Positions 15,762 to 25,467 of a stretch of 64,000 nucleotides of DNA are shown piece by piece. The translations under genes were made by a program, and so were the position numbers. How positions within the stretch are numbered: the first letter of the stretch is position 1; every line of letters starts with the position of its first letter. Under the pieces are notes generated by a model. It was given only the letters and a program-made list of their open reading frames with translations. It had not been told where the DNA came from and did not search any database. Source of the stretch: CAWBQO01 sp963790965. Lineage in GTDB: Bacteria; Bacteroidota; Rhodothermia; Rhodothermales; DASSAV01. Where the stretch lies: the NCBI GenBank assembly GCA_963790965.1, contig CAWBQO010000003.1, positions 620,001 to 684,000 on the forward strand, written 5' to 3'.

Positions 15762-16685
15762 TTAAGATTGACGCGGCTGCACTCCTTTTTCCTCGCCGTT
15801 ATGGGGCGCTGTTCCGAGGGCACCCCACATTAGCTTGGAACGGATGGTGTTGAAATAGTGACGCCCGGGCAGCTTGACGAGGTTCAAAACATGCGCGGCC
15901 TTCTTGACGCTGATGGTCAGATTCTCGCGTTCAACAATGGTGCTCACGCCGTCGGCGGCCAGCACGTAGGGGAGGCCCTGGTTCGTTACCCGCGCCTGAA
16001 TGACGGATGCGTCCGGAATCACGATGGGACGAACGGTGAGGGTGTGCGGGGCCACTGGCGTCAGAATCAGCGATCCGCAGCCCGGCATCATGATTGGGCC
16101 GCCCGTCGAGAGCGAATAAGCGGTCGATCCGGTTGGTGTGGCCATGATCAGACCGTTGGCCCAATATTCGTTCAGGTAGACGCCGTCTACATGGACCGTG
16201 ACGGCCATGAGTTTGCCGGTCCCCCTGCGCTCGATCACGAACTCGTTGAGCGCCCACGGCTTGGCAAGAGGTGTGCCGTCGTCGAGGCGGGCTTCGAGTA
16301 CGGTTCGGGACTCGACGTGGTGCCTGCCGTCCTCCATGAGTAAAATCGCCTCGCGCACCTGGCCGATCTCGATGTCCGCAAGAAACCCGAGCCGCCCGAT
16401 GTTTACGCCGAGGATCGGGGTGCCGCGTCTGCCGACCTCGTGTGCGCTGTTGAGCAGGGTGCCGTCCCCGCCAAAGGAAAGAATCACTTCAACGGAATCT
16501 ACCAGGTCTTCTTCGCAGTGCGCCCGACAAAAAGAGGCATCGACCAGACCGCGCTCGATCAAGCCGTCAGCCACGTCTCGGGAAAGCCGAAATTGCAATC
16601 CGCTTTCATCCAGCCACCGAATAAGGTCTGTAACCGGCTCCCATAGCCGCTCCTTCGTCGTGTTTCCTGTGATGCCGTATAACAT
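15762..16685 (-). CDS. nadK: NAD kinase
   Basis: The 307-residue protein has the NAD kinase hallmarks. GGDGT is at residues 72-76 in ILSFGGDGTLLNSAHEV, GVNIGRLGFLADI follows, NEFVIERR is in the middle, and the glycine-rich TPTGSTAYSLSTGGPI with a following APHTL segment completes the fold. It phosphorylates NAD to NADP with ATP in the cytoplasm. The last 20 or so residues (ALGTAPHNGEEKGVQPRQS) are a non-conserved tail. It is divergent from the phosphoesterase gene, with about 150 bp between starts. nadB at 25.5 kb is another NAD-pathway gene in the window. Confidence 0.96.
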   Translation of the reverse strand: MLYGITGNTTKERLWEPVTDLIRWLDESGLQFRLSRDVADGLIERGLVDASFCRAHCEEDLVDSVEVILSFGGDGTLLNSAHEVGRRGTPILGVNIGRLGFLADIEIGQVREAILLMEDGRHHVESRTVLEARLDDGTPLAKPWALNEFVIERRGTGKLMAVTVHVDGVYLNEYWANGLIMATPTGSTAYSLSTGGPIMMPGCGSLILTPVAPHTLTVRPIVIPDASVIQARVTNQGLPYVLAADGVSTIVERENLTISVKKAAHVLNLVKLPGRHYFNTIRSKLMWGALGTAPHNGEEKGVQPRQS

Positions 16686-16838
16686 AATCCTCAGTTGCCG
16701 TTCTTCCCGTTCGGGCGCACAAGCGAAGTTACTTCATTGAGCAATGCGGTAGGGGACCCGCCGGCGCTATTTTCAAGTAAGCGAGCATCGAACATTCCAA
16801 GGTTGAACGCATGACCCGGCGCAGGTGCCGGGTTCATC

Positions 16839-17726
16839 ATGAGCGTGAGTTGCACCGTGAGAAGTACCGAGCAGGTTCTCAGAAAAACAGCCGTGGCTGC
16901 CGCAGCTGCTGCCGGCGCGCTGGCATTCTACGCGTTCGTTGTTGAACCGCGAAGGCTGCAAGTGCGGCGGTCGACGGTGGAGGTGCGTGGACTTAGTCCG
17001 GCGCTCAGCGGACTCCGGATCGCCTTGCTCTCGGACATGCATCTCGGCAACGGCACCTCGGCGCAGTTCATCCGCAGAGCGTGCCGCATGGCAATGGCGG
17101 AGAACCCTGATCTCATTGCGCTCACGGGCGACTTCATCTCTGCGCACAGCAAACACACGATTGCGGCGGCGGTGGAGGCGGTGGGCGGTTTGTCCGCGCC
17201 ACTCGGTGTCTACGCGGTGCCCGGAAACCATGATCACGTGCATGGCATCGGAGCATGGCACCGGGCGCTGGGTGAGCATCCGAACCTGACCGATCTCACG
17301 AGACGAACGTTGGGCCTGGAGAAGACCGGAGCGCCTTTCGGCATCGCAGGCGTTGATGACTTCGAAACCGGCGATCCGCGCATGTGCAATGTGGAGCGGC
17401 CGGTGGGAGCTTCGCTCATGATCCTTCTGGCGCACAACCCCGACCACGCCGAAAGGCTGCGGTCGATGCCGAGAGCGGTAGACCTCGTTCTGAGCGGACA
17501 CACCCACGCCGGACAGGTGCGGCTGCCCTTTGTGGGCGCGGTGCGCAACCCCGCAACGCGGGACGATCTATACGAGTCGGGGCTTACGCGGCGTCCGTGG
17601 ACGCAGGTTTACGTGTCGCGCGGCATCGGGACGGTACACCTGCCCGTGCGCTTCATGGCCCGGCCGGAGATTGCGATCATTGAAGTAGTAGGCTCTGCTG
17701 AGGGAACTGCTCGTCAGGCTGGGTGA
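16839..17726 (+). CDS. Membrane-anchored metallophosphoesterase (YkuE-like)
   Basis: The 295-residue protein starts with a hydrophobic segment, VAAAAAAGALAFYAFVV (about residues 18-35), likely a membrane anchor or uncleaved signal. The calcineurin-like metal motifs follow in order: LLSDMHLGNG, ALTGDF, PGNHDH, and SGHTHAGQV. This pattern matches the YkuE/LpxH-like family, whose members cleave phosphoesters, several of them on lipid substrates. The active site would probably face the outside. An upstream in-frame start is possible because the first ten residues are poorly conserved. The 17727-17985 spacer before the next gene holds nothing recognisable. Confidence 0.85.
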   Translation: MSVSCTVRSTEQVLRKTAVAAAAAAGALAFYAFVVEPRRLQVRRSTVEVRGLSPALSGLRIALLSDMHLGNGTSAQFIRRACRMAMAENPDLIALTGDFISAHSKHTIAAAVEAVGGLSAPLGVYAVPGNHDHVHGIGAWHRALGEHPNLTDLTRRTLGLEKTGAPFGIAGVDDFETGDPRMCNVERPVGASLMILLAHNPDHAERLRSMPRAVDLVLSGHTHAGQVRLPFVGAVRNPATRDDLYESGLTRRPWTQVYVSRGIGTVHLPVRFMARPEIAIIEVVGSAEGTARQAG

Positions 17727-17985
17727 AGGGTCGAGTGGATGGTCCTCGATGCACCTACGAGCGCTAAGAGGCTGTGCGAATGGCACGCGCGTGCTGTTTG
17801 GCAGAGGTCCCTCTTTCGTTTTGGCGTTGGAAATCCGCGCGTCAGAGTTGATTTATGGAGAAGGTATCGTAAGTTTATTCTGGTTCGTCGGAACCGCCTC
17901 CCGGATTATCGCACCGGTGGCGCACTGCCCCTGATTCTCCCGATGCGCCTCCTTCTCTGTCGTTGAACAAGCTCGCTTAGCTCCG

Positions 17986-20820
17986 ATGTCTCTGTCTTTC
18001 TTGCCCTTTCTTCCGCTGTTGCTCTCGGCGCTGATTCCCGTTGGCACGGAGGGTTCAGCGGATCCGTTCATCGCGGGATGGCAGTTCACGCGGGAGGCGG
18101 TCTCTTTAGAGGCGGCTTCGGATGTGGATTACGATGCTTCCGGATGGGAGTCTGTGCGCCTGCCGCATGACTGGGCGATCGAGGGTCCGTTCGACGAAGC
18201 GCTGAACGGCTCCACGGGCAAGCTGCCATGGAAGGGTGACGGCTGGTACCGTCGCGTGTTTAGACTGGAGGCGGCGGACGCGGGTAAAGGGGTCTATTTT
18301 GATTTCGACGGAGTGATGGCGTTCCCGGAGATATATATCAACGGTGAACTTGCGGGCGAGTGGGACTACGGCTATTCGCCATTCACCGTTAATGCCACCA
18401 AATATGTCCGCTGGGGAGAATCAAACACGATTGTCGTACACGTCGATACCGACCGATGGGGATCGCGCTGGTATCCGGGGGCCGGGATCTACCGCAAAGT
18501 CGAACTGCGGATTGAAGAGCCGTTGCATCTGGCGCATTGGGGCACGCGCATCACCACGAATGGCGACGAGATCGAGGGATATCCCGCAAACCGGACTACC
18601 GTCGAGACGACGCTGCAGAACGACCTCGGCCAGCCGCAGAACGCACGTGTCAAACTCGAACTAATTGCTCCCGGTGGAGCGCTCGTCGAGACCAAGACGA
18701 AAATGGCCCGCGTGCTGCCGCGAAGCAGTGTCACCGTAGGTCAGACATTCGACGTGGCTGATCCCATGCTATGGGACGTAGATCATCCTCATCTTTATAC
18801 CGTCCGAACTTCCATTCTCTCGGAAGACGGGGTGGTGAGCAGCGCCGCCACCCACTTCGGCTTCCGCACTTTTGCCTTTACGGCCGACGATGGTTTCCAT
18901 CTGAATGGACGCAGGCTTCAGATGAAAGGCGTTGACCTGCATCACGATCTTGGAGCGCTCGGCGCGGCGTTCAACCCGGTCGCTTTTCGCCGGCAGCTCG
19001 CAATCCTGCAGGAAATGGGCGTCAATGCGATTCGAACGTCGCATAATACGCCCGCCGAAGAGGTGACAAAGATCACGGACGAGATGGGTATGCTCGTCTT
19101 CTACGAGTTTTTCGACAAGTGGGATGGCACCGCCGGTCGCATTGACAACGAACCGCCCTTGCCGGAATTCGGCCGCCGGCAGATCCGCAACAGTGTCCTT
19201 CGAGACCGAAACTCGCCAAGCATCGTGGTCTGGTCGATAGGAAACGAGCTATCGGGCGGAGAGGAGGGTATCAACCCGGTCAATGTGGCCATGATGGCTG
19301 GTTTCGTTCGCGCTTACGATAACACCCGGCCGGTCGGGATGGGCAATCACATTCCACCGCTCGTGGATGGAGAGAACTTTGTTGCGCTTGACCTCACCGG
19401 TTGGAACTACGGGGGCCGTTATGGCCGCTACCGCCAGGTTTGGCCTGAACGTCCGATAGTTTACAGCGAATCGGCTTCTGCGCTGAGCACGCGGGGCTTC
19501 TATGACCCGGACCTTCCGAACACCAAGATCGAGTACTCGCCTACGCTCCAGGTCAGCAGTTACGACCTAAACGCTGCCGGCTGGTCCGACATTCCTGATC
19601 ATGAGTTCCGCCTGATGGAACAGGATTCGTTTGTGGCGGGGGAATTCGTGTGGACCGGCTTCGACTACATCGGCGAACCGACGCCGTTTACAAGCGAGGC
19701 GCGCAGTTCATATTTTGGTATCGTAGACCTATGTGGTTTCCCGAAGGACCGGTTCTATCTCTACAAGAGCCACTGGCACCCGGATGAAACGACAGTTCAT
19801 ATTCTGCCGCACTGGAACTGGCCAGATCGGGTCGGGGAGAATGTGCCCGTCTTCGTGTACACGAATGGGGATGCAGCTGAGCTTTTTCTGAATGGACGTT
19901 CCCTGGGTATGAGGCGTAAGGGCGAGCGGCCGGAACGCGCTCCCGATCTCGTCACCACGGCAGCGACAGTCGGCGCGTCGACCGAAAGCACTCCGGCTGC
20001 GGCGGCGATCGACGGCGATGCACGGGAAGGGTGGCGTCCTGCTTCAGGCGACAGCGAGCCGTGGTGGCAGGTGAACCTCGGCAGTGAACAACGGGTCGGC
20101 TTCATCGCGCTCGACACGCCGCTCCGGCAGAATCTTTACGGATATACGATCAGCGCATCGAAAGACGGGCAGAACTGGACGAAAGTGGTTGAAAAGCAGA
20201 CCTCGCCGGAGCCGCTGTATTCGGGTCCGGCCCGCGCCACGCACACCCTCGACGTTGAAGCGCGCTATCTGCGTATCGCCTTCAAGGAGACACTGGATGA
20301 CGCGCCCGTCGGTCTCGACGCCTTTCGCGTATTCGCCCAGCCCGTCGAGAACGAGTACTACGACGTAACCTATGACTACCGGCTTCGGTGGAATCGGGTT
20401 GCCTACGCGCCGGGAGCGCTGCGAGCCGTCGCTTACAAGGACGGCAGGCAGATCGGCGACGCCACCGTGGAAACTACCGGCGAGCCTGTGGCGCTGCGGC
20501 TCACGGCGGACCGGACGCAGATTCACGCGGACGGCGCGGACCTGTCGTTTGTTACCGTTGAGGCTGTGGATGCCGAGGGGCGCGCGTATCCGCTGGCGGA
20601 CAATCTCGTCCGCTTTCAGGTCCGCGGCGCAGGCGAGAATGCCGGAGTGTGCAACGGCAATCCGGTCTCCTTCGAAGAGCTTCAGGGAACGGAGCGGAGC
20701 CTGTTCAATGGAAAGGCGCTGATCGTCGTACGCGCCCTCGAAGGCGCGAGCGGTGTGATCGAGGTCGTTGCGGAGGCCGACGGGCTTTCGCCCGCCGGCA
20801 TCCGGCTCACTGCGCGTTAG
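17986..20820 (+). CDS. Secreted glycoside hydrolase family 2 protein with F5/8C-like domain
   Basis: The 944-residue protein has an N-terminal signal peptide (SLSFLPFLPLLLSALIPVG). GH2 sugar-binding and immunoglobulin-like domains follow, with RLPHDWAIEGPFD and GDGWYRRVF in the former. The TIM barrel has the acid/base E421 in WSIGNEL and the nucleophile E495 in YSESASALSTRG. A DUF4982-like region comes next, then a discoidin (F5/8 type C) domain at about residues 645-790, and a C-terminal Ig-like region. Related enzymes are retaining beta-galactosidases or similar; the substrate cannot be read from sequence. The discoidin part suggests binding of polysaccharide. No SusC/SusD pair or regulator flanks it. 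Confidence 0.9.
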   Translation: MSLSFLPFLPLLLSALIPVGTEGSADPFIAGWQFTREAVSLEAASDVDYDASGWESVRLPHDWAIEGPFDEALNGSTGKLPWKGDGWYRRVFRLEAADAGKGVYFDFDGVMAFPEIYINGELAGEWDYGYSPFTVNATKYVRWGESNTIVVHVDTDRWGSRWYPGAGIYRKVELRIEEPLHLAHWGTRITTNGDEIEGYPANRTTVETTLQNDLGQPQNARVKLELIAPGGALVETKTKMARVLPRSSVTVGQTFDVADPMLWDVDHPHLYTVRTSILSEDGVVSSAATHFGFRTFAFTADDGFHLNGRRLQMKGVDLHHDLGALGAAFNPVAFRRQLAILQEMGVNAIRTSHNTPAEEVTKITDEMGMLVFYEFFDKWDGTAGRIDNEPPLPEFGRRQIRNSVLRDRNSPSIVVWSIGNELSGGEEGINPVNVAMMAGFVRAYDNTRPVGMGNHIPPLVDGENFVALDLTGWNYGGRYGRYRQVWPERPIVYSESASALSTRGFYDPDLPNTKIEYSPTLQVSSYDLNAAGWSDIPDHEFRLMEQDSFVAGEFVWTGFDYIGEPTPFTSEARSSYFGIVDLCGFPKDRFYLYKSHWHPDETTVHILPHWNWPDRVGENVPVFVYTNGDAAELFLNGRSLGMRRKGERPERAPDLVTTAATVGASTESTPAAAAIDGDAREGWRPASGDSEPWWQVNLGSEQRVGFIALDTPLRQNLYGYTISASKDGQNWTKVVEKQTSPEPLYSGPARATHTLDVEARYLRIAFKETLDDAPVGLDAFRVFAQPVENEYYDVTYDYRLRWNRVAYAPGALRAVAYKDGRQIGDATVETTGEPVALRLTADRTQIHADGADLSFVTVEAVDAEGRAYPLADNLVRFQVRGAGENAGVCNGNPVSFEELQGTERSLFNGKALIVVRALEGASGVIEVVAEADGLSPAGIRLTAR

Positions 20821-20875
20821 TTGCCCCTACACCATCTTGGGTTCACTAATTGGACCGCTACTCTTGCGCGTCGGC

Positions 20876-22363
20876 TCAAAGCTCGGTGTCGATCTGCGCC
20901 TTCTGAAGTTTGCCCGAATAATCGACGTAAACGGTCTTCGTCTCGGTGTAGAAATCGAAGACCTCCCAGCCGCCTTCGCGGTGGCCGTTACCGGTTTGCT
21001 TGACGCCGCCAAACGGCATATGGGCCTCTGCGCCAATAGTGGGTCCGTTGATGTAGGTGATGCCTGCCTCGATGTCGTACATGGCACGGAAAGCGACGGC
21101 TACGTTCTGCGTGTAGATGCTGGAGGAGAGGCCGTACTTCGTGTCGTTGGCAATGCTGACGGCTTCTTCGTAGGAGGCGACGCGGAGGACCGAAAGGACG
21201 GGGCCGAAGATTTCTTCGCGCGCGATCCGCATGGAACGGTCGACTCCGACGAAAATCGTGGGTTCGAAGAAGAATCCCTCGCCGAGGCCCTCGCCCTGTG
21301 CCGGGCTGCCGCCGAGGATCGTCTTTGCACCTTCGTTGCGTCCAATCTCGATGTATCGCGTGACCTTTTCCATCGCCTTCTGGTTGATGAGCGGGCCAAC
21401 GTCGACGCCCTCATCGTTGCCGTAGCCGAGGCGCAGTTTCCCGGCGCGTTCCTTGATCTTCTCCACGAGCTGGTCGTGGATGGATTCGTGGGCAATGAGC
21501 CGGCTCGTGGCGGTGCAGCGCTGTCCGGTGGTGCCGAACGCGCCCCAGAGCACGCCCTCGACGGCAAGGTCGAGATCGGCGTCCTCCATGACGATGATGG
21601 CATTCTTGCCGCCCATTTCGAGCGAAACGCGCTTGTTCATGCGCCCGCAGGTCTCCGCGATCTTCGAGCCGGTCTCGGTCGATCCCGTGAAGGAGATCGC
21701 GTCCACATCCGGATGTTCGACCAGCGCCTGGCCGGCCCCTGCGCTGCCTTGCACCAGATTCAGCACGCCCGCCGGGATCCCGGCGTCGAGCATCGTCTTG
21801 ACGAGCAGCATTCCGGAGTGCGCGGCATCTTCGCTGGGTTTGAAGATGACCGTGTTCCCCGCTGCGAGCGCCGGGAACATCTTCCATGTGGGAACGGCGA
21901 CCGGAAAGTTCCATGCCGTGATCACGCCAATAACCCCGACCGGCCGGCGGATGGTCATGTTAAACTTGTTCGGCAGCTCGCTCGGCACGGTGTGCCCGAA
22001 CAGGCGGCGGGTCTCGGAAGCGGCGTAGTAGGCGGTATCGATGGCCTCCTGCACGTCGCCTTTCGTCTCGGTAAACGTTTTGCCCATCTCTCGCGTCATC
22101 TCGAAGGCGAGTTCGTCCTTGCGCTCGACCAGAAGATCACCGAGCTTCTTCAGAAGGTCGCCGCGGCGGGGGGCGGGCATACGGCTCCACTCGGGGAAGG
22201 CGTTGCGAGCGGCGCGGACGGCGCGATCCACGTCCTCACCGGCCGACTGCGGGAACAGACCGATGGTGTCGGAACGACGCGCCGGGTTTACGTCAGTGAA
22301 TGTTTCTTTAGAAGCAGCGTCACACCAGGATCCGTCGATGAAGTTCTGAAAAGTCTGGGGCAT
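20876..22363 (-). CDS. NAD(P)-dependent aldehyde dehydrogenase
   Basis: From the ATG at 22363 the protein has 495 residues, the usual ALDH length. Key features are the cofactor segment AWNFPVAVPTWK, FTGSTETGSKI, the general base region LEMGGKNA, and the nucleophile in GQRCTATSR (C283). The C-terminal MPFGGVKQTGNGHREGG is also typical. The sequence resembles the alpha-aminoadipic/succinic semialdehyde branch, but the substrate is not certain. A longer frame reaching 22675 would run into the divergent aminotransferase gene and is rejected. It shares a 145-bp divergent spacer with the aminotransferase. Confidence 0.93.
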   Translation of the reverse strand: MPQTFQNFIDGSWCDAASKETFTDVNPARRSDTIGLFPQSAGEDVDRAVRAARNAFPEWSRMPAPRRGDLLKKLGDLLVERKDELAFEMTREMGKTFTETKGDVQEAIDTAYYAASETRRLFGHTVPSELPNKFNMTIRRPVGVIGVITAWNFPVAVPTWKMFPALAAGNTVIFKPSEDAAHSGMLLVKTMLDAGIPAGVLNLVQGSAGAGQALVEHPDVDAISFTGSTETGSKIAETCGRMNKRVSLEMGGKNAIIVMEDADLDLAVEGVLWGAFGTTGQRCTATSRLIAHESIHDQLVEKIKERAGKLRLGYGNDEGVDVGPLINQKAMEKVTRYIEIGRNEGAKTILGGSPAQGEGLGEGFFFEPTIFVGVDRSMRIAREEIFGPVLSVLRVASYEEAVSIANDTKYGLSSSIYTQNVAVAFRAMYDIEAGITYINGPTIGAEAHMPFGGVKQTGNGHREGGWEVFDFYTETKTVYVDYSGKLQKAQIDTEL

Positions 22364-22508
22364 AGGGAACGGTAGCTTTGTAGTTAGAACCGGGGGTGAA
22401 GGTGCCGGCGGCACTTCGGGGCGGGAACGTCGTTTCTGCCGTATAATGGATCTGCACGGCGCTCCTTGTGGACAACGCCTTTCACCCGAAAACTGCTGCA
22501 ATATACCC

Positions 22509-23723
22509 ATGTCTGAAGTATCGACGCTGCTCGACCTTGAGAATCGTGTTTCAAAGCGGATGCAGGAGATTCCGCCGAGTGGTATTCGACGTTTTTTTGA
22601 GATCGCGGCCACCATGGAGGACGTGATTTCGCTTGGCATCGGTGAACCGGACTTTGTCTCGCCGAAGCCGATCATCGATGCGGCCGTCGAGGCGCTCCAT
22701 CAGGGCAAGACCAGTTACACCGCCAACGCGGGCCTTCTGGAACTGCGTAAGGCGATCTCGGACGATCTTGATCGGCTCTACGGCGTGCGCTATGATCCGC
22801 ACCGGGAGATCCTCGTGACGGTCGGCGTCAGCGAGGCGATGCTTCTTACGATGCTTGCACTGCTCGACCCGGGAGACGAGATTCTGATTCCGGAGCCGTG
22901 TTTCGTGTCGTATGGCCCAACGGCCGAATTCGCTGGAGCGCGCGTGAAGTACGTGCCTACGCGCGTCGAGAACGACTTCCAGGTGACGGCCGAAGAGATC
23001 GAAGCGCAAATAACGGATCGGACGAAGGTTCTTTTTCTCGGCTACCCGAACAATCCGACGGGCGCAGTCCTGCGGCGGGAGGCCATGGAGAAGATTGCGG
23101 AAGTGGTTGTTCGCCGCGATCTGCTGGTCATTTCCGATGAGATCTATGACCGCCTCATTTACGGCGAGGCATATGAAGCGGGGCACGTCTGCGTGCCGTC
23201 GCTCGAGGGGATGCGGGAGCGGACGGTGCTGCTTGGTGGCTTTTCGAAAGGGTATGCGATGACGGGGTGGCGAATCGGCTTCGCCTGCGCACCAAATGCG
23301 ATCTACCAGGCCATGTACAAGGCGCACCAGTACGCCGTCATGAGCGCGCCCACCATTGCGCAGATAGGAGCATTGGCGGGAATCAAGAAGGCGCAAGACA
23401 GCGTCGAGGAAATGCGCGCCGCTTACGATGAGCGCCGCCGGGTGATCGTAGATGGGCTGCGGTCGGCGGGGCTTCCGACGTTCGAGCCGGAAGGCGCGTT
23501 CTATTGCTTCCCGGACATTCGCTCGACCGGGCTGTCGTCGGAGGACTTTGCGCAGCAGTTGTTGCAGGAAGAGCATGTCGCCTGTGTGCCGGGAGATGCT
23601 TTCGGGCCGAGCGGGGCGGGCTATGTGCGCTGTTCCTACGCAACGTCGCTTGAGAAAGTGGAAGAAGCCGTGCGTCGCATCACGCGGTTCGTAAATAAGC
23701 GCCGGGGGATCGCAGGCGCATGA
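22509..23723 (+). CDS. Class I/II PLP-dependent aminotransferase
   Basis: From the ATG at 22509 the protein has 404 residues; an upstream ATG at 22446 adds 21 unlikely ones. It shows ISLGIGEPDF, YTANAGLLELRKAI, YPNNPTGAV, the ISDEIYDRLIY segment, and the PLP lysine in LLGGFSKGYAMTGWRIGF. These fit fold-type I aspartate/aromatic aminotransferases of the AspC/PatA type. The donor and acceptor cannot be assigned. The stop codon overlaps the ATG of the next small membrane protein (ATGA), so the two are translationally coupled. Confidence 0.93.
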   Translation: MSEVSTLLDLENRVSKRMQEIPPSGIRRFFEIAATMEDVISLGIGEPDFVSPKPIIDAAVEALHQGKTSYTANAGLLELRKAISDDLDRLYGVRYDPHREILVTVGVSEAMLLTMLALLDPGDEILIPEPCFVSYGPTAEFAGARVKYVPTRVENDFQVTAEEIEAQITDRTKVLFLGYPNNPTGAVLRREAMEKIAEVVVRRDLLVISDEIYDRLIYGEAYEAGHVCVPSLEGMRERTVLLGGFSKGYAMTGWRIGFACAPNAIYQAMYKAHQYAVMSAPTIAQIGALAGIKKAQDSVEEMRAAYDERRRVIVDGLRSAGLPTFEPEGAFYCFPDIRSTGLSSEDFAQQLLQEEHVACVPGDAFGPSGAGYVRCSYATSLEKVEEAVRRITRFVNKRRGIAGA

Positions 23724-24097
23724 CAGAGGCGAAGAAAGTGGCGTCTTTAACGCCTTTTAAGTTCGCGTTGGCGGCGGGCATTGCGTTGTTGCTGCACGTC
23801 TTTCTCGGTTGGGGCTGGTCGGTTGGAGGCGCCCTTGTTGCGGGCGCATGGTCGGCGCGGCGGGGCTGGCTGGCGGGAGGGCTGGCGCTGCTTGTCGAGT
23901 GGGGCTTAATGGTGGTGTTCAACTACATGGTCGCACCCGAGGAGGCGGGGCGCATGATGGGGATCATGGGCGCGATGATGGGAAACCTGCCCGGAGCGGC
24001 GTTCGTTGCGGTAACGCTGCTCGTGGCAGTGCTGCTGGGCAGTGCGGGCGGTGCCGTCGGGTCGCTCTTGATGCGGTGGCGTGCCGAGCGGCGGTAA
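23720..24097 (+). CDS. Small integral membrane protein of unknown function
   Basis: The 125-residue protein overlaps the stop of the aminotransferase by four bases. It has three or four hydrophobic segments (about residues 14-33, 35-60, 85-115), with Gly/Ala-rich helices and a Met-rich loop, RMMGIMGAMMGNLPG. The C-terminus is basic (MRWRAERR), suggesting a cytoplasmic end. I do not recognise the family. The tight overlap suggests joint expression with the aminotransferase. The 199-bp spacer after it ends in a run of eight T before prfB, but no clean stem precedes that run. Confidence 0.7.
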   Translation: MTEAKKVASLTPFKFALAAGIALLLHVFLGWGWSVGGALVAGAWSARRGWLAGGLALLVEWGLMVVFNYMVAPEEAGRMMGIMGAMMGNLPGAAFVAVTLLVAVLLGSAGGAVGSLLMRWRAERR

Positions 24098-24296
24098 GAA
24101 GCCGTTAATTCAGATCGGAGGCGTTCAGCAGGATGCCGGCCTCGACTTCGCCCATCAGTGCGCCCCACAACTTTGCTATACCCCGGCAGGCAGGTTCTGT
24201 TAACACGCTGAACCAGGTCGTTCGCTCATTGCGTGGCCTGCAAGACTGCCCTGGGGCCGGCTCGTTTTTTTTATCTAAACAAGTAAACACAAGATC

Positions 24297-25416
24297 GTGG
24301 TAAGTCAGGACCAGATCGGCGGCCTCCTGGAGCGTGCTCACACGCTCGGAGGCTATCTTTGACGTCGATAGAAGAAAGAAAACCGTTGCTTCGCTGAATG
24401 AAAAGCGGCTTGAACCCTCGTTCTGGGACAATCCGGATGAGGCGAGGGTGGTTGAAAAGCAGATCGCGGCGGAGCAGGTCTGGCTGAACGCCTGGGACGA
24501 GGTGCGGCTCGCGGCAGAGGAAGTCGAGACGCTGCAAGAGCTACTCGAGGTCGGACCCGACGCGCCGCTCGAAGCTGAGTTGCAGGTGCAGGCGGAGAAG
24601 CTCGAACGAACGGTCGATGCGCTCGAATTGCGGAGCATGTTGAGCGGCGACGACGATGGTCGGAACGCCATCCTGACGATCCACCCCGGTGCGGGAGGAA
24701 CGGAAAGTCAGGACTGGGCGGACCTTCTCTTGCGGATGTACACGCGCTACGGCGAGCGGAACGGCTACGACGTGTCGATGCTGGAGTACCAGCCCGGCGA
24801 CGTTGCGGGAATCAAGAGCGCGAGCCTGCGCTTTGAGGGCGCGATGGCCTTCGGCTTCTTGAAGGCCGAGAACGGCGTCCACCGGCTCGTGCGCATTTCG
24901 CCGTTCGATTCCAGCGGCAGGCGTCACACGTCCTTTTCCAGCGTCTTCGTCTATCCGGAGATCGACGACGCCATCGAACTGGACATCAAGCCCGATGAAG
25001 TCGAGCTGCAGACGTTCCGTTGCGGAGGCAAGGGCGGGCAGAACGTGAACAAGGTGGAGACGGGCGCTCGGCTCATTTGGACAGGCAAGCTCTCCAACGG
25101 CGAGGATGCGCGGGTGGTGGCGGAGTGTACGGAAGAGCGCTCGCAGCTCCAGAACCGAGAACGCGCCCTCGTGATGCTCAAGAGCCGCATCTACCAGCTC
25201 GAACATGAGATCAAAGAGGCTGTCAAGAACGAAGTCGAGGGACAGAAAAAGAAAATCGAGTGGGGCAGCCAGATACGTTCCTACGTGTTCCAGCCTTACA
25301 CGATGGTGAATGACCACCGCACCGAGACAAAAGTGACCGACGTTCAGAGTGTCATGGACGGCGATCTGGAGCCGTTCATCAAAGCGTTTCTGCTGCAGAG
25401 TGCAGGAGCGGAATAG
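24297..25416 (+). CDS. prfB: Peptide chain release factor 2, with programmed +1 frameshift
   Basis: The first open frame starts at GTG 24297 and reads 21 residues ending GGYL before an in-frame TGA (24360-24362). A +1 shift at CTT-TGA-C moves into the long frame (DVDRRKKTVASLNEKR...), giving about 372 residues, normal for RF2. The body has the SPF anticodon-like tripeptide (24898-24906) and the GGQ motif in GGKGGQNVNK near 25033. RF2 ends translation at UGA and UAA. A GTG start at 24334 inside the shifted frame would miss the conserved N-terminus and is rejected. High RF2 would favour termination at the TGA, the classic autoregulation. Confidence 0.95.
24348..24363 (+). promoter_or_regulatory. 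Programmed +1 frameshift site of prfB
   Basis: GGAGGCTATCTTTGAC contains an internal Shine-Dalgarno-like GGAGG, three bases, then TAT-CTT-TGA-C. This is the same layout as the well-known prfB recoding site (AGGGGGTATCTTTGAC in E. coli), with the slip at CTT and TGA as the regulated stop. Confidence 0.93.
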
Positions 25417-25467
25417 TACATCGGCCGGAGCCTGCGGGCCTTCCGGCGCATCGCCCGGCGTTCAAGT

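Noticed and set aside
17760..17790. Resemblance of GAGGCTGTGCGAATGG to the TTGAAATAAG module
   Set aside because: Only the first eight bases agree and the rest diverges.
24265..24272. Run of eight T upstream of prfB as a terminator
   Set aside because: No stable stem immediately precedes it, so evidence is insufficient.
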